From: Piscicola geometra | Taxonomy: Eukaryota; Annelida; Clitellata; Hirudinida; Piscicolidae | Length of the DNA stretch: 64,000 nt | Reading direction: 5' to 3' | NCBI GenBank assembly: GCA_943735955.1 | Contig: OX030969.1 | Coordinates: forward strand, 5,505,979 to 5,569,978 | In this document: in pieces, positions 56,341 to 64,000 of the stretch | Numbering within the stretch: the first letter of the stretch is position 1 | Layout: the number at the start of each line of letters is the position of its first letter | Program-made: the position numbers and the translations under genes | The notes under the pieces: generated by a model | The model's input: the letters and a program-made list of their open reading frames with translations, nothing else | Database searches by the model: none | What the model was told of the DNA's origin: nothing

Positions 56341-58163
56341 TTAGGGAGCGAGGATTCGTTGGTTGATTTGATTTAGAATGAGTTCAAGATGATGTATTTG
56401 AGGGAACAGGGAGGGTGGGTTAGTTGATGGAATTGGCTTAGAAGGATAAATTGAAAGGGTTGATGTTTAATTGGGGAAGGAGGTGAAGATGAAAAAAATG
56501 GGAGGTTTGTTTGGGATTCTAATAGGATTTTCAGTTGTTCGGGCTATGACCATTAGGTGTTTTTAATTGAAATTTAATTGATATGTTAATTATTGGTTAT
56601 AATTATTATTAATTTCTAATTATTTTTAGTTTTAATTATTTTTTTAGTTATTTTTATTTCTATAACTTTCATTATTGTGTAGCAATTGTTTCATTAAAAT
56701 GTTCAAAGACTTACATCCAATTCATAAAATAATCCAACTTTTTCCATGAATTTTTGCTTTTTTAAAAATATTATCGCTTAGAAATTGATAACTTTACACG
56801 CTTCTCAAATGAAATAAACTTTCTTTAAATTAAATAAAAAGTAGTCGTTTTAAAATCATAAATTGTAGAAAAAAGTAAAATAAAAATATTTTAAAACCTT
56901 CTCAATAAAAAGAGTTTTAGAGAAATATTGTTTTATAATAGCTCTTTTTAATTATACTTTTCATGAATTCTTTCCATCCACTCAAGCATCTATAAGCCCC
57001 AGCTTAAAGCAGTTTTTAATAATACTTTTTATATGAAATTTCTTTTCATCCACTCAACCACTCAAGGCATTAACCTTTCTTTTGCGCGAAACTGTTTCGG
57101 AAAAAAATGTTTTTTATGAAAATAAGTTTTTCACAAAATCTCATTTTCATCATTAATCTTAATGAACGTAATCTTTTGCTAATATTATTTTTGTTTTTAT
57201 TCATTATTATTATTATTATTATCTCTCCACATCATAATAAAATAAAATTAATAATTATTATTTTGTCTCTTATTTATAAAAACAATACAATTATAATAAT
57301 AATTATTATTAATTTATTATTATTATTATTTATTTTCTTGTCATAAGGTGGTGACGAAGTTATGTCAGGTATTATCTAGCTGTAATGAAAAAATAAAAAG
57401 TATGAATTTCAAAATAAAAAATAAAAAAATAATTTGAAATGAATAGGAATAATAGTTATAATAGTAGTAGTAGTAGCAGAAGTACAAATAATAACAATAA
57501 TAATAAATTAATAAATAAATAAATAATAATTTAATGAATCGGCAAGATAATTTCATAAGCAGTTATAACGATAGAAGACTAGCAACAAAAGCAACAGTAG
57601 TGTTATTTGATGAATGCTAAAAGAATTCTTTAAATTAACTATTAATAATAAAGAGAATGATAATAATAATAATAAAGATAATAATAATAATAGGAAGATT
57701 ATTTCAACTACTAAGAAAAATAAAAACGGTTGTTATTATAACCATTACAATTTCCCAATTAGATCTCACTAGGCTGTTACTCAATGTTACACTGACCATA
57801 TATAAGAAACGGTTATATGCGCAACAACACCCATATAACACAACCATGTTACTTGAGATCTTGTTGCAAATGGTTACTAGAGCGTGTTAACGTAATTTCC
57901 TGTTTTTAGGCTACGGGGAATTTTGTAATGAATGTGAAGTGGAAGGTGATTAGGCGTGTTTTGTAATCAATTAAACTCTTTGGTAGGAAGATAATTAGGC
58001 CATAATTCTTAATTAGAAAGAAGTTAAATTGGTCGATTTTAATTAAATGAGTAATCCGAAAAGTAAATGGCGATTTAAAGTTTAATTTGAATTTTAACAA
58101 GTTATTAATGATTAGAATTGTGGATAAACTTGAAAAGTGCCGAAAATAAACGGGAATTCCAAG
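56341..58163. other. AT-rich intergenic DNA
   Basis: Between VARS1 and the Quaking-like gene. It has ATT/AAT trinucleotide stretches at 57.2-57.35 and 57.43-57.54 kb and otherwise no structure. It should include the promoter and 5' leader of the downstream gene. Confidence 0.4.
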
Positions 58164-61100
58164 ATGGAAAAGCCTCAAGTAGAAACTGTCGTGAGTCTCA
58201 GAGAGAAAAACATGACGACATTTCATGGGAGTATGCAACAACAACAACAACAGCAACAACAGCAACAACAGCAACAACAACAAAATCAAAATCAGCAAAA
58301 TCAAAATCAAAATAAGAAAAATCAAAATCAACAACAGCAACAACAACAGCAACAACAACAACACGACATCTACAACTTCAAACAACAACTGCAGCGCAAA
58401 ACGATTCCCCGCCTGCACTTGAGTGTTGATGACGTGGAGAAGAATCTTGTTGTTGCTGTTACCAACAGGCTACAACTTAACAACTCTGAGAACAATAGCA
58501 ACAACAACACTAAGAACCACAACACTGTTACCAACAACAAAAACAACAACCACAATAGCAACACCACTGTTACCAACGATGACAACTACGTCATTGATAA
58601 GGAAATTTTGAGACTTGATTATGATAGCAATAATAACATCATCAAAAACAACAAAATCCAAAACAACAACAATGATAATATAAATACTAATAATTATGAT
58701 AATATTAATGATAATGATGCTTATGGTGATGATAATGGTGCTAATGCTGATGATAATGATGTTAATGGCGATGATAAAGATGGTAATGGTGATGATAATA
58801 ATGGTAATGGGGATGATAATGATGGTAATAGTGATGATAATGATGGTAATTGTGATGATAATGGTGCAAATGGTGATGATAATGATGCAAATGGTGATGA
58901 TAATGATGCAAATGGTGATGATAATGATGCAAATGGTGATGATAATGATACGCTAAAAGACGAAAGCATTAGAAAAAAGCTTCGGACTCAATCGAGAAGG
59001 ACATCTCTAAGGCTGCAAATACCGAGGAGGGATGATGATAATGATGCTAAGAAAAAAATTAATAATAATAATAATATTAATAATAATAATTACATTACAA
59101 ATAATAATAATAATAATAATAATTTGAGAAAAATGACGAAAAACTTCAAAAAACACATCCACAAAAATGAAATTAATCCCCAACTTCATCCCCAATTCCA
59201 TCTCCATCAAAACTATCCTCAACTTCACCTTCATCCCAGCCCAAGCAATCCCCTCCAAAACGGCCAATTCATCCAAAAATATCCCAAATTCAAAAGACCA
59301 AAGCGGACTTTCCGATCCAATTACGGATATTTGGCCCAGTTATTGAGGGATAAGCGCCAAGTTTTGAATTTCCCAAACGCTTTCATCCACGTTCAAGAGA
59401 TTTTGGATAAAGGTTGAGTGGTTTGGGATGTTTTTTTTGGATGGTTTAGGGATAATGGTTTAGGGATGGCGTTGAAATTGCTTTTTAATTAATTTAGATT
59501 ATTTAAAAAAAACCTTTAGTCAAGTTTGCCTTCCCCCCCCACCAACCACCCATCCAAACCACTCCCCCAACCACCCATCCCAACCACCCCCCAACCACCC
59601 ATCCAAACCACTCCCCCAACCACCAATCCAAACCAACCATCCAAACCCCCCCCCAACCACCCATCCAAACTACCCATCCAAACCATCCCCCCCCCCCAAC
59701 CACTCCATAGAAATCAACAAAGTCAAAACCACGCTGATAAGCGAGAACTCTTCCAGCCACTTGGCGACACTCCCCGAGGCGGAGGGGAGGTGGTTGACGC
59801 TGCAAGAGAAGGTCTTCGTGCCTGTGAAAGAGTACCCAGAAGTCGGTGGTAGTGGGGGGGGGGGTGGGGGTGGAGGGGGTGGGGAAGGGAAGAAAGGGGG
59901 TGGGGAAGGAGGGGAAGGGGGTGGGAGGGGTGGTTTAATGATGGTGGGAAGGAGGGGAAGGGGGTGGGAGGGGGGGGTTTAATGATGGTGGGGAAGGGAA
60001 AGAAGGGGGTGGGAGGGGTGGTTTAATGATGGTGGGGAAGGGAGTGAGAGGGGGTTGAAGAGGGGGTAGTGGTGGGTGAAAGGGAAAGTGGGTGGTTTTC
60101 GGGATGGTAGGAGAGATCTAAAATATAGAATAAAATAGTAGTGATAATAAAATAATAATAACAATAACAACAACAATCATAATGATAATAATACAAACAG
60201 AATAAATACTAATGACGAGCATGATTATAGTGGCGTATAACCCTCACGAGCTTCCAGGCCACTTGGGCTGCATATCTTCATTTGCGCCTTTGGGCTACTA
60301 GGACCCTCAACCATTATCCCGTCTGGATTTGTGGCACACCCGTCTACCCTTTCGCTTGAGGGATGGGATGGGATTTGAGGAAAGCCGAGACGTTGGAAAT
60401 GGGATTATTGGTTGGTTGGGTGAAGAAGGGTGGATGGTTTGAGAGGAAAAAGGTAAGGAAAATAGATGATTTAGATTGAGAAGAGATGAGAGGTTGTATG
60501 ATAGAATTCATTCATCCCTCCATCATTCCACCCATCCATCCATCCATCCATCCACCCACCCATCCATCCATCCATCCATCCATCCATCCATCCATCCATC
60601 CATCCATCCATCCATCCATCCATCCATCCATCCATCCATCCATCCATCCATCCATCCATCCATCCATCCATCCATCCATCCATCCATCCATCCATCCATC
60701 CATCCATCCATCCATCCATCCATCCATCCATCCATCCATCCATCCATCCATCCATCCATCCATCCATCCATCCATCCATCCATCCATCCATCCATCCATC
60801 CATCCATCCATCCATCCATCCATCCATCCATCCATCCATCCATCCATCCATCCATCCATCCATCCATCCATCCATCCATCCACCCATCCATTGAACTTAC
60901 AAACTTCAAATCTTCATTACTCCATCCTCTTTAGACTGACAAAACTCTGAAACCACCATTAAGCCTCCATGTCTCATCATTAACCGAAACCTTTTAGCAG
61001 ACGGAATCCTTCTAAATAATCATTTAAAAAAACATTTTAAAATTGCAAAACGCATCGGAAAGCAAAAAAAAAAATTATTTTTAATTTCAAAACGCATCAA

Positions 61101-61879
61101 AAAAAGAAGAAAGAAGCTTATTTTTAGTTTGAAAAAAACATCGGAGGTGATTGTTTGTTGATGAAAAAGTAAATTTAATGCTTGGAGTATCAGCACACTT
61201 TCATTTCTTTTTTTTTATCCATCCATCCATTCATGCATGCATGCATCTATCCATCCATGCACCCATCCATGAACCCATCTATGCATCCATGCATTCATCC
61301 ATGCATCCATGCACCCATCCATCCCTCCATGCATTTATCCATCCATCCATCCATCCATCCATCCATCCATCCATCCATCCATCCATCCATCCATCCATCC
61401 ATCCATCCATCCATCCATCCATCCATCCATCCATCTATCCATGCATGCATTCATCCATGCATGCATTCATCCATGCATCCATGCATGCATCCATGCACCC
61501 ATCCATCCCTCCATGCACCCATCCATCCCCCTATGCATCCATGCACCCATCCATCCATGCACCCATCCATCCATGCACCCATCCATCCATGCACCCATCC
61601 CCCCATGCATCCATCCCCCCATGCACCCATCCCCGCATGCATCCATCCATCCACGCATCCATCCCTCCACCCATCCATCTCCCCATCCATCCATGCACCC
61701 ATCCATCCATGCATCCATGCATCCATGCATCCATCCACGCGTGCATCCATGCACGCATGCAGTTCAACTTTGTGGGACGAATTCTGGGGCCTAGGGGGAT
61801 GACGACAAAGCAACTAGAAGTTGAGAACGCCTGCAAGATCATGATAAGGGGGAGAGGCTCGACGAGAGATAAGGAGAAG
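58164..61879 (+). CDS. QKI: Quaking/How-type STAR RNA-binding protein, 5' part
   Basis: Three plus-strand exons in phase: 58,164-59,412, 59,711-59,841 and 61,763-61,879, giving 499 codons so far; the gene continues past the window. STAR proteins bind ACUAA-type RNA motifs and control splicing, stability and translation. The QUA1 dimerisation helix ends exon 1 ([20 protein letters not shown]). Exons 2 and 3 start the KH domain ([12 protein letters not shown], then [19 protein letters not shown] with the GPRG loop, then [16 protein letters not shown]). The exon 3 end corresponds to a known QKI exon border, and the following EEQNRGKPN-like exon is not in the window. The first roughly 385 residues are dominated by Gln, Asn and Asp-Asp-Asn/Gly repeats, far longer than the short N-terminus of vertebrate QKI. 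The ATG at 58,164 is the first in the frame (MEKPQVETV). Confidence 0.85.
59520..59710. repeat. CCAACCACCCATCCAAACC tract (QKI-like intron 1)
   Basis: C/A-rich words and C runs over the last 190 bp of intron 1, up to the acceptor ACTCCATAG. Confidence 0.8.
59850..60110. repeat. G-rich minisatellite (QKI-like intron 2, donor side)
   Basis: GGGGAAGGGGGTGGGAGGGG units with GGTTTAATGATGGTGGG blocks follow directly after the donor. Confidence 0.9.
60525..60890. repeat. (CATC)n microsatellite, about 90 units
   Basis: Nearly perfect ATCC tetramer over about 360 bp in QKI-like intron 2. It is the longest pure microsatellite in the window and yields repeat-only frames on both strands. Confidence 1.
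61217..61762. repeat. CATCCATGCATCCATGCACC array at the acceptor of QKI-like exon 3
   Basis: ATCC and ATGC/CACC tetramers over about 545 bp, reaching the acceptor GCACGCATGCAG. The polypyrimidine tract of this acceptor is therefore made of repeat units and is purine-interrupted. Confidence 0.95.
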
Positions 61880-62280
61880 GTGAGTGAGGGGAGGTGAGGG
61901 TGGGGGTGATGATGATGGTGGTGAAGGGATGAGTGAGGGGAGGTGAGGGTGGTAGGTGATGGTGGTGAGAAGGTGAGTGAGGGGAGGTGAGGGTGGTAGG
62001 TGATGATGGTGGTGAAGAGGTGAGTGAGGGAAGGTGAGGGTGGGGGTGATGATGATGGTGGTGAGAAGGTGAGTGAGGGGAGGTGAGGGTGGGGGTGATG
62101 ATGGTGGTGAGAAGGTGAGTGAAGGGAGGTGAGGGTGGGGGTGATGATGGTGGTGAGAAGGTGAGTGAGGGGAGGTGAGGGTGGGGGTGATGATGGTGGT
62201 GAGGGGGTGAGTGAGGGGAGGTGAGGGTGGGGGTGATGATGGTGGTGAGAAGGTGAGTGAGGAGAGGTGAGGGTGGGGTT
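61873..62280. repeat. 46-bp minisatellite that contains a 5' splice site
   Basis: About nine units of roughly 46 bp, each beginning GAGAAGGTGAGTGAGGGG and continuing AGGTGAGGGTGGGGGTGATG. The first GAGAAG is the end of coding exon 3, so the splice donor is unit 1 of the array. Confidence 0.95.
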
Positions 62281-62584
62281 GATGGTGTTAAGAGGTGAGG
62301 ATGTAATAGAAGGTGAGAGGAGGTGGTGGTGGTGGGTGATGGTGGAGGTGATGAAGGAGGGTGGTAGTGGTGATGATGATGAAGATGATGATGAAGATGA
62401 TGATGAGGATGATGATAAGGAAGAGAAAAAGAGAAAGTTGAAAAGATGGGGTGGATGAAAGGAAGAAAATAAATGAGTTTTTGGGATAAGATGAAAAGAT
62501 GGATGGATGAAAGGGATTGATGCTAGTGTTCAAAACTTTCTGTTTGACAGAGTGATATTTGATGGCTTTGAATAATAAATGAAG

Positions 62585-62905
62585 GGATGGGTTGATGGGT
62601 GGATGGGTTGATGGGTGGATGGGTTGATGGGTGGATGGGTTGATGGGTTGATGGGTGGGTGGATGGGTTGATGGGTGGGTGGATGGGTTGATGGGTGGGT
62701 GGATGGGTTGATGGGTGGATGGGTTGATGGGTGGATGGGTTGATGGGTGGATGGGTTGATGGGTGGATGGGTTGATGGGTGGATGGATGGGTGGGTAAGT
62801 GGGGGGATGGGTTAATGGGTGGGTGGGTGGATGGGTTGATGGGTGGGTGGATGGGTTGATGGGTGGGTGGATTGATGGGTGGATAGGTGGGTGGGTGGGT
62901 GGGTT
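62585..62905. repeat. GGTGGATGGGTTGATG minisatellite
   Basis: About 20 head-to-tail 12-16 bp units in what should be the next intron of the QKI-like gene. After it the sequence becomes AT-rich with no exon seen up to the window end. Confidence 0.95.
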
Positions 62906-64000
62906 TGTGAATGGATGGAATGGGTGAATGCGTGGATTGGATGGACGAGTGGATGAATTGGTGGGTGGGTGGATGGATGGATGGGTGGGTGAGTAGATGA
63001 AGGAAAGAATGGATTGGTGGATGAATGTAGGAGTTGTTAAGTGGGTAGGTGAAAGAAAGGGTGAAAAATATTTGAAAGAAAAATATTTTGAAAATAATTT
63101 ATTTTACACGCCGAAAAGTTATGTTTTCCTTAATTAAAATGATGAATGGATGAAGGAAAGATTAAATAAAGAGAAAAAAAAGGTTAGTGGACAGATGGAT
63201 GAATGGTTAAATAAAGAAGGGATGGTTAATATATTTCCAAAAGTTATAAGTTTTCTGAATAAAAATCCTCAAAAAAGACATTTAAAAACATACTTTGAAA
63301 TAATAATAAAAGAAAAAACTATTTAAAACTATTTAAAATGATGGCCAGGTGTGATAATCAGCAGACATACAAATAATGCGTGGGATAAGCCATCTTGAGA
63401 TGGGGTTAGAATTTAAACTAATAAAATAATGTTAAAATTGTTTTACAAAAAAATTGCCAAATAAATTGAGTTACAAAATAGCTTTTACTATTCTGAGCAC
63501 TTTTTGATTGAGAAATGGAAAAATGAATTTGGAAAAAAGTTGTAAACAACTAAAAATAAATTGCTTGCGTTAATGAGGATGAAAAAGGATTTCACTAATG
63601 GAAAAAAATAAAAATTTAAAATGTAAAAAAAAACTTTTAAATAATTAATACGACCTTAGTTGAATGAAAACGGAATAATTGCTTCAACGTGAAAAATAAA
63701 TTTAAAATCAAAACAATGTATACTTTTTTGAAATAGCTGATGTGTTCCAAGAATAAATCCAAAAACATTGTGCAAATAAATAGATTTTTATATAAGAAAA
63801 AACAAAAAAACAGAAAATAACAGTAGAGACAAAAAAACAAAAATGAGTTTATAAATATTCATGATTTTTAAAAGATATATTGATTATAGGTATAAATTTC
63901 AAAATAAAAAATTAGAATAATTTGTTTTCAGTAACATTTTTTATTTATAAAAGAAAGAAATTCGCAAAAATTTTGAGTGTTTAATTTTTTGGAAAAAAAA
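62906..64000. other. AT-rich DNA, presumably intron of the QKI-like gene
   Basis: Sparse GGATGAATG words to about 63.05 kb, then A/T-rich sequence. The KH-domain continuation exon was looked for and not found. Confidence 0.45.

Noticed and set aside
60200..60360. Possible tRNA- or 5S-derived SINE in QKI-like intron 2
   Set aside because: The tract has balanced base composition unlike its surroundings, but no A/B box pair or tRNA fold could be made convincingly.
60471..60950. Met-Asp-Gly-Trp and His-Pro-Ser-Ile repeat proteins
   Set aside because: They are translations of a pure ATCC microsatellite.

Overview
The window is nuclear DNA from a bilaterian invertebrate. It has spliced genes with GT-AG introns, animal-type genes (Quaking/STAR, CFAP298, CNOT7, a MOLO1-type TPM protein), hAT DNA transposons with 8-bp target duplications, LINE tails and very dense micro- and minisatellites. 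A lophotrochozoan (annelid- or mollusc-like) source is a guess. All gene models were spliced by hand; each coding junction was checked for reading-frame phase, but none has transcript support.

Left part (1-30.6 kb): repeat-rich. It holds a complex inverted-repeat (foldback) block at 2.2-4.0 kb and three long copies of one hAT family (4.2, 17.5 and 39.7 kb) plus a truncated piece at 12.7 kb. It also holds two equal-length (2,266 bp) copies of a second hAT family (13.6 and 20.9 kb), two copies of a BTB/POZ gene on the minus strand (16.3-20.7 and 24.6-25.7 kb), and a small secreted-protein gene (10.3-10.7 kb). CNOT7 (CCR4-NOT deadenylase) is present twice on the minus strand: a complete 7-exon copy at 28.2-30.6 kb and a nearly identical copy at 7.4-9.9 kb that lacks exons 1 and 2, and with them the first two catalytic acidic residues.

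Middle (31-51 kb): a TPM-domain secreted protein (31.3-33.1 kb, +), CFAP298 (33.7-38.2 kb, +, nine exons, 292 aa), then a convergent minus-strand locus. That locus ends in an NSE2-type SP-RING SUMO-ligase domain (39.2-42.0 kb) and is preceded by 14 coding exons of an unrecognised protein reaching to 51.0 kb. The phases allow all of these to be one 785-aa protein.

Right part (51-64 kb): VARS1 (valyl-tRNA synthetase, 52.8-56.3 kb, +, 1066 aa, one intron) and the first three coding exons of a Quaking/STAR RNA-binding protein with a long Q/N/D-rich N-terminus (58.2-61.9 kb, +), which runs off the right edge.

The most striking pattern is in the introns. Many are built almost wholly of tandem repeats with a polarity tied to transcription: G/T-rich next to the 5' splice site and C/A-rich next to the 3' splice site. 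The two ends are therefore roughly complementary. The pattern flips strand with the gene. In the Quaking gene a consensus 5' splice site is itself part of the tandemly repeated unit.
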